A stretch of DNA of 64,000 nucleotides from JBJXHN01 sp046233135 (GTDB lineage: Bacteria > Pseudomonadota > Alphaproteobacteria > Rhodospirillales > Rhodospirillaceae): assembly GCA_046233135.1 (NCBI GenBank), contig JBJXHN010000005.1:496001-560000 (forward strand), written 5' to 3'. The translations under genes were made by a program, and so were the position numbers. Below the pieces are notes generated by a model. It had not been told where the DNA came from, searched no databases, and saw only the letters and a list, made by a program, of their open reading frames with translations. Shown here one piece after another: positions 25,613 through 33,429 of this stretch. Within the stretch, counting starts at the first letter, position 1; each line of letters starts with the position of its first letter.

Positions 25613-26285
25613 GGTCGCGTTCCTTCCGGCCGCTCCTGTTCAGGCGGTGTTCGACGGCGTTCAGACGCTCCTCAAGGGTGGTCAGGCGCCGTTCGCTCCG
25701 AGCTTTCCAGGCGTTCAGCGGCGCGAGAAGCGCATCGCGGACGAGCGCAGCATCGGCCTCCGCCTGCTCCAGCGCATGGTCCAGGGTGGCGGTGAGGCGG
25801 CGGCGCAGGGGAGCCGGTCCGGGCAGCGCCTCGGCCAGCAGATCCATGGGATCCAGGCCCTGTTCGGCAGCGTCCTCAAGCGCATAGCGCAACGCCATGA
25901 CAAGGCCGGTATCGCCTTCCATGACAAGATCGCGGGAGAAGAAGCTGGCGTCGCCGTCCAGGCCGCTCCCCCGCACCAGATCGAGGAGCACGCGAAACGG
26001 CGCCCGTAATCGGGCGTCGGCCTCTGCCGCCGCGTCTTCGGGGATGGCCGTGATGACCACCCCGCTTTCGGAGACCGTGAAGCGGAGGCCATAGGGAAAG
26101 TCCGTGGGCACCACGCTCAGTGTCCCGGATTGTCCCCGAAGACGGTCGGCGAGGAGTGGCGCGAGGCGGGCATTGGCCGCCGCCATGATCGGGGCGGCGG
26201 CACGGGTGACGGTCCGTGGCGGGATCGGGCGCAGGGCCAGGCCCACCAGGAGGAACGGAGAGAATGGGGGAGGTGGAGGGTGCAT
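25599..26285 (-). CDS. ubiT: UbiT, SCP2-domain lipid-binding protein of anaerobic ubiquinone synthesis
   Basis: 228 residues. The central SCP2 (sterol carrier) fold is visible in SGTLSVVPTDFPYGLRFTV, VVITAIPEDAAAEADARLR, and FSRDLVMEGDTGLVMALRYA. A charged C-terminal helical tail follows (RRLTTLEERLNAVEHRL), longer than in E. coli UbiT (174 residues). UbiT is thought to bind isoprenoid biosynthetic intermediates for UbiUV. It is the first gene of the operon; ATG 26285 with AAGGGA some 10 nt upstream is the likely start. An FNR-like palindrome lies about 67 bp upstream. Confidence 0.88.
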   Translation of the reverse strand: MHPPPPPFSPFLLVGLALRPIPPRTVTRAAAPIMAAANARLAPLLADRLRGQSGTLSVVPTDFPYGLRFTVSESGVVITAIPEDAAAEADARLRAPFRVLLDLVRGSGLDGDASFFSRDLVMEGDTGLVMALRYALEDAAEQGLDPMDLLAEALPGPAPLRRRLTATLDHALEQAEADAALVRDALLAPLNAWKARSERRLTTLEERLNAVEHRLNRSGRKERDHVHP

Positions 26286-26345
26286 CGGGACTATCCCTTG
26301 CGGGTCGGAAAGTCCCGACTGTACTCCTGCCCTTCATCGGTCGAT

Positions 26346-26359
26346 ATGATGTCGGTCAA
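26346..26359 (-). promoter_or_regulatory. Candidate FNR/Anr site before ubiT
   Basis: On the minus strand the sequence reads TTGAC-CGAC-ATCAT, 8 of 10 conserved positions of the FNR consensus TTGAT-N4-ATCAA, with exact 4-nt spacing. Its centre is about 67 bp upstream of the ubiT start, a plausible activator distance if transcription starts about 25 bp before ATG. This fits anaerobic induction of ubiTUV in other proteobacteria. No promoter mapping is possible here. Confidence 0.5.
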
Positions 26360-26452
26360 GAACGACCGGTATCATTTCATGGGACGTATTTCCTCTCTCC
26401 GCCGGGAGTCGAAGACGTGTTTCCTTCGGCCCCCACTTTTCCGTTCGGTGCC

Positions 26453-27706
26453 TTATCCCTTCACCAGCGTGAAGCTTTCGGGGAACGGGCCGCCCTTGAA
26501 GTCCAGCTTGCCCGCGCTCCCTTCGGCGCGTTTGGTAAAGCCGGCGACGAAGGCTTGGCGGGCCAGTTCCGGGGCCTGCTGCAGGCTGACCTGATCCCCC
26601 AGGCAGCGGTGCGCGCCGAACCCCAGGTGCAGATAGTGATAGGCCGGACGGTCCGGATTGAAGGTCTCCGGATCCGTGATCACCGTGCCGTCGTGCATCG
26701 CCGAGGCGGTACCCACCAGCACCAGGGAGCCCGGTGCGATCTCCGTTTCCCGCGGGGTGCCGGCGGCGATGGTGTAGGGGGCGGCAGACAGGCGCACCAC
26801 GAAGGGGTTCATCGGATTGAAACGCAGCGCTTCCCAGAAGATGCCGTCGAAGGTGGCGGTGTCGTTGGCCTTGGCCGCCGCCACGGCCCTGGCCAGCCAG
26901 TCCGGGCGGTCCAGCAGCTGATCGATGGCCTGAACCGTCGCTGCCGAGGTGGTTTCGATCCCGCCCACCAGCAGGCCCATGGTGTTGGTCAGCAGCCGGC
27001 TTTCGTCGAAACCGATGGCTGGCGGGGTTTGCAGGCGGATCAGCCGGGCGACAATGTCATCCAGCTTGGGATCCGCAGCCACCTGCTGGCGGCGGCCGGG
27101 CAGCCAGGCTTGCAGCCAGGCCCGCATTTCCTGGCCGGATTTGATGTTGTTTTCGTGCACCGTCTGGTCGTCGGTCAGATTGTGGAACATGTCGTACTGG
27201 GTCCAGTAGGACCAGCGCATCATGGTGGCGATGTCCGGCCCCGGGAAACCGAAGTAGGCGCCGGTCAGCTCCACCGGCACCCGCCGGGTCAACTGGCTGA
27301 CCAGTTCCAGCCGGCCGTCGGTGGACTGGCCGGTCTTGATCGCCTCGGCGGCCAGCTGGCCGACCGTCACCCGCACGCCCAACATGTCCGACTGCTGGAT
27401 CAGCGCCCGCATGATACCCTTGTCGCGCTGGTTGTAGACCTTGTCGTCATAGGCCAGCATGAACGGCCCTACCGAGGGATCCATCTTCGGGCGATAGGGC
27501 GCGACGGTGAAGACCGTGTTGCGGGTCAGCGCCTCTTCCACATCGGCGAACAGGGTCAGCAGTACGGGGCCGCCAGGCACCTTGAGAATCGGCCGCTGCG
27601 CCCGCAGCTCGGCATAAAGTCCGATCGGATCAGTCGCAATAGCCCCGAAGAGAAGCTTGACCTTGTCGGCATCGGACGCGGAATCGTAGCGCTGCAAAAA
27701 GGACAT
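26453..27706 (-). CDS. Cytochrome P450
   Basis: Soluble bacterial P450, 417 residues from ATG 27706 (GGGGAG upstream; the frame is open to 27739). It has the Cys-ligand loop HLGFGAHRCLGDQ, the ExxR motif in EALRFNP, an I-helix GGIETTS, and a C-helix-like GIMRALIQQSD. The unusual F-G region contains WSYWTQYDMFH. It is divergent from a RoxA-like dihaem protein with a palindromic site between, which suggests a shared pathway, perhaps oxidative attack on an alkene, fatty acid or isoprenoid. No ferredoxin partner is adjacent; the ferredoxin reductase at 45.8 kb could supply electrons but is far away. Confidence 0.94.
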   Translation of the reverse strand: MSFLQRYDSASDADKVKLLFGAIATDPIGLYAELRAQRPILKVPGGPVLLTLFADVEEALTRNTVFTVAPYRPKMDPSVGPFMLAYDDKVYNQRDKGIMRALIQQSDMLGVRVTVGQLAAEAIKTGQSTDGRLELVSQLTRRVPVELTGAYFGFPGPDIATMMRWSYWTQYDMFHNLTDDQTVHENNIKSGQEMRAWLQAWLPGRRQQVAADPKLDDIVARLIRLQTPPAIGFDESRLLTNTMGLLVGGIETTSAATVQAIDQLLDRPDWLARAVAAAKANDTATFDGIFWEALRFNPMNPFVVRLSAAPYTIAAGTPRETEIAPGSLVLVGTASAMHDGTVITDPETFNPDRPAYHYLHLGFGAHRCLGDQVSLQQAPELARQAFVAGFTKRAEGSAGKLDFKGGPFPESFTLVKG

Positions 27707-27763
27707 GGACGTGCTCCCCCGGATTCCTGAACCCTGCAAACCCTAGCGGAGGCGAAGGAATAT

Positions 27764-27780
27764 TAAAACTGAAAGTTTTA
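27764..27780. promoter_or_regulatory. Palindrome TAAAACT-GAA-AGTTTTA in the P450/RoxA divergent promoter
   Basis: A perfect 7-3-7 inverted repeat lies between the divergent starts at 27706 and 27836, 57 bp from each side. It is AT-rich in a GC-rich region. It is likely the operator of a dimeric repressor or activator, but no regulator gene is adjacent. Confidence 0.6.
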
Positions 27781-27835
27781 TGCTATTAATGATGCAGCCG
27801 CGAATTGGCGGTGTTGTCGAGACCAGGGGGACTTC

Positions 27836-29749
27836 ATGAAACGACTAGCTGCGGCTGTGGCCGCCTGCGCGGTCCTTGGCGCCTGTTCCGAATTGTCGCC
27901 GCCGGAACTGCCCAAGAACCCGCCCTACTCCAAAGCCGTATGGGCGGCCCAGAACTGGACTCCAGACGAACGGTTCTGGTTCCATCACGCGTCCCAGGGC
28001 ACATCGACCTTCCCGATGCCCTATAAGTGGTTCGTGGCGCTCGAACAGCCGGAAGTGTCGCTGTTTTCGACCCCCAAGCCATTCATTGATCCCGAGTATC
28101 TGGCCGGTTTCGGCTTCATTCCCAGTCCCAAGTCGCCGGACGGCGCGGCCGCTTACGGCTACACCGCTGAAGCCGGAACCCGGGAAGTGGGTGCCTATGG
28201 CACCTATGACACCGAGGCGTTTCTGGGGAACCCGAACGGCCTGCCCGTCGGTTTCGCCATCACCAAAGGGTACGTGGACCCGGAAACCGGCGAACCGCTG
28301 CCCGATCAGATCGGTCTGACCTGCGCGGCCTGCCACACCGGTCATTTGGTGTATGACGACACCTCGGTACGGATCGACGGCGCGCCGGCCATGACTAATC
28401 TGGACAAATTCAGCAAGGCCCTGGGTCTGGCCATCGCCTTCACCGACTTTTTCCCCGCGCGCTTCGACAATTTCGCCGAAAAGGTGCTGGGTCCGGATTA
28501 TACGGCGGAGCAGAAGAAAGACCTGAAAGGCCAGCTCGGCACGGTTCTGGACTACATGAAGAATCAGGCGACCCTGTTCAACACGACGGCCAAGGCGAAT
28601 GTGGAGGAAGGGTTCGGCCGGCTCGATGCCTTGAACCGCATCGGCAACCAGGTGTTCGTACTGGATTTGAAGGGGGCGCCCGATTTCGATCCCGATGTCA
28701 ATTTGGCGGCCACCGACGCGCCGGTGAACTATCCCCAGACCTGGGACACCTCCTGGTTCCAGTGGGTGCAGTATGACGGCTCCATCATGCAGCCGATGGT
28801 GCGCAACGCCGGCGAATCCCTGGGCGTGACCGCGCGGGTCAACCTGGCCAACCCGGACCGGGAACTCTATGTTTCTTCGGTCCAGGTCAAGACGGTGTTC
28901 CATATGGAAGACCTGCTGGCCGGCAGCAATCCGATGGCCGAGCCGGTGGGCTTCAAGGGTCTGGAAAGCCCGCAGTGGCCCGAGGAGATCCTGGGGCCGA
29001 TTGATCAAGCCAAGGCGGCCAGGGGCAGGACCCTCTATCAGGTGCATTGCCAGTCCTGCCACCTGCCGCCGGTCAATGATCCGGACAAGGCCCTGTTCAA
29101 CCCGACCTATTGGACCACCCCCAATGCGGTGGGCGAAAGCTATCTGAAGCTGCCGCTGATTCCCGTCGACAAGGTGGGCACCGATCCGGCCCAGGCCGCC
29201 GTGCTGGTCAATCGCACCGTCAAGGTGCCGGGCTGGCTGGGCGTGGATCCCAAGGCCCTGTGCAACGGTCCGGGCGGGGAAACGGTCACCGAAACCTCTT
29301 TCGCCGCCGCGCTGGGCTATGTGGTTCAGGCGACGGTGGATAACTGGTACGACGCCCACAACGTGCCGCCGGCCGAACAGGCCCGCATGAATGGCAACCG
29401 TCCCAATTGCCTGCAGGCGGACATGGTCTATAAGGCCCGCCCGCTGAACGGCATCTGGGCGACCGCGCCGTTCCTGCACAACGGGTCCGTGCCCGACCTC
29501 TATTCCATGCTGGTGCCGCCGGCCGAACGCCCCGCCACATTCTGCGTGGGGGATCGCACCTTCGATCCGAAGAATGTGGGCTACGTGTCCACCTGCGGAA
29601 CCGGGACCACCAGGATCGATACGGCGGTGAAGGGGAATTTGAATGTCGGCCACGCCTTCATGGATGGTCCCCCGGGCGACGGCATCATCGGTCCCGCCCT
29701 GTCCGAGGACGACCGCTGGGCGCTGGTGGAATACCTGAAGACGCTGTAA
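27836..29749 (+). CDS. RoxA-like dihaem c-type lipoprotein (rubber-oxygenase or cytochrome c peroxidase superfamily)
   Basis: 637 residues with a lipoprotein signal (lipobox LGAC, Cys17), so probably anchored on the periplasmic face or exported. There are two haem c motifs, CAACH at 163-167 and CQSCH at 405-409, and a MauG/RoxA-type C-terminal motif APFLHNGSVPDLYSMLVPP. These features, and the size, match the RoxA/RoxB rubber oxygenases and related dihaem peroxidases rather than classical CcpA-type peroxidases. Substrate is unknown. The partner P450 is divergent; a strong terminator follows at 29780. Confidence 0.85.
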   Translation: MKRLAAAVAACAVLGACSELSPPELPKNPPYSKAVWAAQNWTPDERFWFHHASQGTSTFPMPYKWFVALEQPEVSLFSTPKPFIDPEYLAGFGFIPSPKSPDGAAAYGYTAEAGTREVGAYGTYDTEAFLGNPNGLPVGFAITKGYVDPETGEPLPDQIGLTCAACHTGHLVYDDTSVRIDGAPAMTNLDKFSKALGLAIAFTDFFPARFDNFAEKVLGPDYTAEQKKDLKGQLGTVLDYMKNQATLFNTTAKANVEEGFGRLDALNRIGNQVFVLDLKGAPDFDPDVNLAATDAPVNYPQTWDTSWFQWVQYDGSIMQPMVRNAGESLGVTARVNLANPDRELYVSSVQVKTVFHMEDLLAGSNPMAEPVGFKGLESPQWPEEILGPIDQAKAARGRTLYQVHCQSCHLPPVNDPDKALFNPTYWTTPNAVGESYLKLPLIPVDKVGTDPAQAAVLVNRTVKVPGWLGVDPKALCNGPGGETVTETSFAAALGYVVQATVDNWYDAHNVPPAEQARMNGNRPNCLQADMVYKARPLNGIWATAPFLHNGSVPDLYSMLVPPAERPATFCVGDRTFDPKNVGYVSTCGTGTTRIDTAVKGNLNVGHAFMDGPPGDGIIGPALSEDDRWALVEYLKTL

Positions 29750-29779
29750 TGCCTCCCACCGCGCTCCGGCGCGGTCCTT

Positions 29780-29816
29780 TCCCGTGCCCTCTTTCCAGAG
29801 GGTGCGGGATTTTTTT
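29780..29816 (+). terminator. Rho-independent terminator after the RoxA-like gene
   Basis: A 12-bp stem with two G-U pairs, TCCCGTGCCCTC pairing with GAGGGTGCGGGA, has a 6-nt loop and is followed by seven T residues (29810-29816). It starts 30 bp after the RoxA-like stop. Confidence 0.9.
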
Positions 29817-29863
29817 GGAGGGGGCGGGTCAGGGAAGGAGATTCGCGGCGACCGGACCGGCCT

Positions 29864-31786
29864 TCAGGCCAGTTCCGGTTCCGGCTGGCTTTCTGTCTTG
29901 GGCAGCACCCGATCCGGCGGCAGCACCACGGTGATTCGCGTGCCGGACCCGACCACGCTGTCCACCGACAGCCGGCCGTTGTGCAGCTTGACCAGATCGG
30001 CGGCCAGGGACAGCCCCAGGCCGGCCCCTTCCCAGCGGCGGGCCAGGGTGTCATCGGTCTGGTGGAAGCGGGACAGAGCGGTGCGCTGGCACCCCTCGTC
30101 CATGCCGATTCCGGTGTCGCCGATGGTGATCGCCAGGCCGCCGTCGCGGGTGCATTGGGCATCGACCCAGACCTTGCCGCCGGCCGGGGTGAATTTCACG
30201 GCGTTGCTGAGCAGGTTCAGCACCACCTGCCGCAGGCGGCGCGGGTCGGCCTTGATCATGATGTCCAGCCGGGCGGGTGGCACGAACAGCACCCCGGCCT
30301 CCACGGCTCGGGGGGCGGTCAGGCGGCTGGCGCTTTCCAGAATCGCATCCAGGGCGCAGATCTCTTCCTGCAGGGCCAGGGCGCCGGAATCCACGGCCGC
30401 CGAGTCCAGCACATCGCTGATCACCCCCAGCAGCCGGTTGGCGGACCGCCGGATGTCCGTGGCGTAATCCTTGTACCGCTGATCCCCCAGCGCGCCAAAG
30501 ATCTGCGCTTCCATGATTTCCGCAAAGCCGATGATGGCGTTCAGTGGCGTGCGCAGTTCGTGGCTCATGCTGGACAGCAGGGCGTTCTTGGCGCGGTTGG
30601 AAATCTGCGCTTCCGTTAGCGCCCGGGCCATCTGCCGTTCGGCGTTGCGACGTTCGAAAACCTCCTGGCGCAGAGTTTCCGTTTGTTCGGCAATGCGGTT
30701 TTCCAGGGTCTTGTTCAGGGTCCGCAGGGCCTGTTCCGCGTCGCGGCGGGCGGTGACGTCCAGGATCACCCCGGTGATGACCTGGGTTTCGCCGACCTGC
30801 CGCACCATGCTGTTGACCTCTACCTGAATGCGCTGGCCATCGCGCCGGAGGCCGGTGAAGGTGTAGTGGTCTTCCTGTATCAGGCCGGCGAAACGCCGGT
30901 CCAGGCTGTCGCGGACCTTCGCCTGATCTTCCGGCGCGACCAGGATGTCGGGCGCTTCCCGGCCCAGCAGGCTGTCGCGGGGGTAATCGAACATGGCGGC
31001 CAGGGCAGCATTCACATAGGTCAGGCGATTGCCGGTCAGCTCGTAAATGCCGACCAGGGACTGATCCAGCAGCGCCCGGTAGCGCCGCTCTCCGGAACGG
31101 ACCTGTTCCAGCAGGGCTTCGATGATCAGAAAGGCGCCGCCGGTGCCGGCCAGCAGCAGGGTCGATGGTCCCCCGATCGCGCCAAGCGCGATGGCCGGAT
31201 GGTCGACGGACAGGGATCCCCGGATGGCCGCCAGAACGGCCGACAGGCAGATGGTGGCGAAGACGGCCGTGGCCGGCAGGGTCGACAGGCCCGCCAGCTT
31301 GCGCGCACGCCCCCCGTTGTCCGGCTGGGTGGCCAGCAGACGCCAGGCGGCGCGGCCGAGGAACAGGGTCGGCACCAGGGCCAGCAGCGCCAGCGCGCCG
31401 GCCTGCATCCGGTCGCCGTCAACGAACCCCAGCGTTGATCCGGCCAGAATGGCACCCAGGCCGGCCACCACGATCCAGGGCGGCGGGCAGGGCGAAATCT
31501 TGCACAGCATGCCCAGGGCATGCAGGCCCGACGCGACCGCCAGGACGGAAAACATGGGGATTGGTAGGTCGGCCGACGGGAAGATCAGCAGGCTTCCCAG
31601 GCACGCCATCAACAGGCTGATCTGGGCGAGACCCCACAGGACCACGGCGCGGCGCAGCATCAACCCGGCAGGCAGCAAGGCGTATCCGGTCGCGAGCAAA
31701 GCCGCGGCGATGGCCACCAGGACCATCACGGTTTGCTCGTGAACGACCACTCCCATTCCTATGAGCGGTGCTGCGTTTTGGGACAT
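29864..31786 (-). CDS. Membrane PAS-domain sensor histidine kinase
   Basis: 640 residues from ATG 31786 (AGGAAA just upstream). About seven membrane helices in the first 240 residues form a putative sensor region. A PAS domain follows (YRALLDQSLVGIYELTG), then a coiled coil, HisKA with intact H-box SHELRTPLNAI, and a HATPase domain (NAVKFTPAGG, DTGIGMDEG, GAGLGLSLAADLV). Output is autophosphorylation and transfer to an unidentified regulator. The frame is open back to 31906, but the upstream segment lacks a start with a site. A 14-bp palindrome overlaps the upstream region (31796-31809). Confidence 0.88.
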   Translation of the reverse strand: MSQNAAPLIGMGVVVHEQTVMVLVAIAAALLATGYALLPAGLMLRRAVVLWGLAQISLLMACLGSLLIFPSADLPIPMFSVLAVASGLHALGMLCKISPCPPPWIVVAGLGAILAGSTLGFVDGDRMQAGALALLALVPTLFLGRAAWRLLATQPDNGGRARKLAGLSTLPATAVFATICLSAVLAAIRGSLSVDHPAIALGAIGGPSTLLLAGTGGAFLIIEALLEQVRSGERRYRALLDQSLVGIYELTGNRLTYVNAALAAMFDYPRDSLLGREAPDILVAPEDQAKVRDSLDRRFAGLIQEDHYTFTGLRRDGQRIQVEVNSMVRQVGETQVITGVILDVTARRDAEQALRTLNKTLENRIAEQTETLRQEVFERRNAERQMARALTEAQISNRAKNALLSSMSHELRTPLNAIIGFAEIMEAQIFGALGDQRYKDYATDIRRSANRLLGVISDVLDSAAVDSGALALQEEICALDAILESASRLTAPRAVEAGVLFVPPARLDIMIKADPRRLRQVVLNLLSNAVKFTPAGGKVWVDAQCTRDGGLAITIGDTGIGMDEGCQRTALSRFHQTDDTLARRWEGAGLGLSLAADLVKLHNGRLSVDSVVGSGTRITVVLPPDRVLPKTESQPEPELA

Positions 31787-31795
31787 ATTTCCTGC

Positions 31796-31809
31796 CATTT
31801 TGCAAAATG
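31796..31809. promoter_or_regulatory. Palindrome CATTTTGCAAAATG upstream of the membrane kinase
   Basis: A perfect 14-bp palindrome lies 10 bp before ATG 31786. Its right half AAAATGCAAC (31804-31813) is repeated in inverted orientation as GTTGCATTTT at 31914-31923. Such paired sites could allow DNA looping or bind a regulator that controls both this kinase and the Sel1 gene. Confidence 0.5.
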
Positions 31810-31947
31810 CAACGCACTCCGCAAAGCCATGTCCATTTCCATGCCCCACGGTGTGCGCACCGGGCGCGCAGCAAGAAACGCGCCATACCGGCGCGGGGGT
31901 GTTCACACTTTCTGTTGCATTTTAAGTATTTAGGGCGTGTCAGGCGT

Positions 31948-32889
31948 TCAGGATGCGCCTAGCGCGTTCTCTTCCCGAAAGGATTGCGCCGCCTTGCGGG
32001 CGGCGCTGATCTGATCGGTGGGAAGGGTGCGCAGCAACTCATCCCGTTGTCGGGCGGCGACTTCGTGCCCCCGGGCGGCGGCCAGTTCGAACCAGGTCAG
32101 GGCCGCTGTCGAATCCTGGTCGACGCCTTGATCCCCGTTCAGGGCCATCAGGCCCAGGCGGAACAGGGCCTCCGGATGGCCGGCCTGTCCGGCGGCCATC
32201 AGCAGGTCGTGGGCTTGGGCCGGATCGGCCTCTACCCCCTCGCCGCGCAGGAGCAGGTCGGCCAGATTGATCATGGCCGGGGCATAGGCCTGATCGGCGG
32301 CCTTGCGAAACCATTCGGCGGCCTGGGTCGGGTCGGCGGTGACGCCATGGCCCATCTGATACAGGGTGCCGAGGCTGAACTGAGAAACGGCCAGCCCCTG
32401 GTCGGCGGCTTTCAGGTACCACTCGGCGGCTTCCTCGTGATCCTGGTCCACTTCCATGCCGTAGTAGTACATGGCCCCCAGGTTGTGCTGGGCCTCGGCA
32501 AAGCCCTGGTCGGCGGACCGATGGTACCAGCGGAAGGCTTCCTCCAGGTCCTGGGAAACGCCCCAGCCCCGGTCGAACAGCTTGCCGTATTCCTTCTGGG
32601 CGCGGGGGTGGCCTTCTTCCGCTGCCTGCTCCAGCCACTTGCGGCCCTGGTTGTAGTCGATTTCGGTCCCCCGGCCATAAACGTAGTGCCAGCCCATCCA
32701 GAACTGGGCCTCGGCATCGCCGTTGTCCGCCAGCGGACGCCACAGGGCCATGGCCCCGGCATAATCCCCCGCCTCTTCCAGCGCCATGGCTTGTTTACGC
32801 TGGTCTTCGACCGGGACCGTGACGGCATACAAGGTGAACGCGGGCATCACCACAAGCAGCAGGGCGAGCAAACTGAGGGCGCGGGTCAT
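31948..32889 (-). CDS. Secreted Sel1-repeat (SLR) protein
   Basis: 313 residues with a signal peptide (LLALLLVVMPAFTLYA). It has six tandem Sel1-like repeats, each about 36 residues, such as AQHNLGAMYYYGMEVDQD, AEWYLKAADQG and FSLGTLYQMGHGV. SLR proteins are helical-solenoid scaffolds for protein interactions, often in envelope stress or signalling; no partner is indicated. ATG 32889 begins the signal peptide. It lies downstream of the histidine-kinase promoter region in opposite gene order, on the same strand. Confidence 0.9.
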   Translation of the reverse strand: MTRALSLLALLLVVMPAFTLYAVTVPVEDQRKQAMALEEAGDYAGAMALWRPLADNGDAEAQFWMGWHYVYGRGTEIDYNQGRKWLEQAAEEGHPRAQKEYGKLFDRGWGVSQDLEEAFRWYHRSADQGFAEAQHNLGAMYYYGMEVDQDHEEAAEWYLKAADQGLAVSQFSLGTLYQMGHGVTADPTQAAEWFRKAADQAYAPAMINLADLLLRGEGVEADPAQAHDLLMAAGQAGHPEALFRLGLMALNGDQGVDQDSTAALTWFELAAARGHEVAARQRDELLRTLPTDQISAARKAAQSFREENALGAS

Positions 32890-33192
32890 GATGGCTCCGG
32901 CGACTTGGCTTCCTGGGGGCGACTCGATGCACCCATCCTAGCGGATCCAAAAGTGAATGAGGAGTTCAAAAACGGAATCCATGAAAAAATAGATGCGGTT
33001 ACGCCATTATCTTCAGCCGATGGCGCAAGGGTGCCCACGGTTCCGTTGGATTTCCGCTTCTCATCCCATATTCGTCGGGCGAAAGAAAGGCCGTTCCTGA
33101 AAAATTGGTCGGGTTCCGGCGCAACGGCATTTGGATAGGCATTGACTGGCGGCCCCGGCATGGGCAAGATCCGCTGCCTTGCCGGATGGCAG
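32890..33192. other. Intergenic region before the tRNA gene
   Basis: This 303-bp stretch holds the promoters of the Sel1 gene (minus strand) and the tRNA gene (plus strand). No coding frame is convincing; short frames here only reflect high GC. Confidence 0.6.
33142..33170 (+). promoter_or_regulatory. Candidate sigma-70 promoter for tRNA-Leu
   Basis: TTGACT (33142-33147) is followed after 17 nt by CAAGAT (33165-33170). This would place transcription start near 33177, about 16 bp before the tRNA 5' end. Confidence 0.55.
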
Positions 33193-33279
33193 GCCCCTGT
33201 GGCGGAATCGGTAGACGCGGCAGACTCAAAATCTGTTTCCCGTGAGGGAGTGGGAGTTCAAGTCTCCCCGGGGGCACCA
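33193..33279 (+). tRNA. tRNA-Leu(CAA)
   Basis: 87-nt tRNA with a long variable arm. The acceptor stem GCCCCTG pairs with CGGGGGC (one G-U). The D arm contains GGTAGACGC. The anticodon loop CTCAAAA gives anticodon CAA, and the T loop contains GTTCAAGTC. CCA is encoded (33277-33279). The long variable arm CCGTGAGGGAGT is typical of class II leucine tRNAs. Confidence 0.96.
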
Positions 33280-33429
33280 TTATTTCTCTCTCACGGCAGT
33301 CCGCTGCGCGGACGGGCCTTGCGTCGCCACGCACCCGCACTACGCCTGCCGTCGACCAGCGCGTTCTCTCAATGATAAACGACCGTTCCGAGGGGGAGAC
33401 GGGGAAGTACGGCGCTTCCCCGCCAGGCA

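Noticed and set aside
26216..27730. Plus-strand open frame opposite P450
   Set aside because: Antisense shadow of an intact P450 gene.
33299..33313. Hairpin GTCCGC-TGC-GCGGAC after the tRNA
   Set aside because: No T-tract, so not called a terminator.
33142..33375. Short open frame over the tRNA
   Set aside because: Overlaps a well-formed tRNA-Leu(CAA); no ribosome-binding site.
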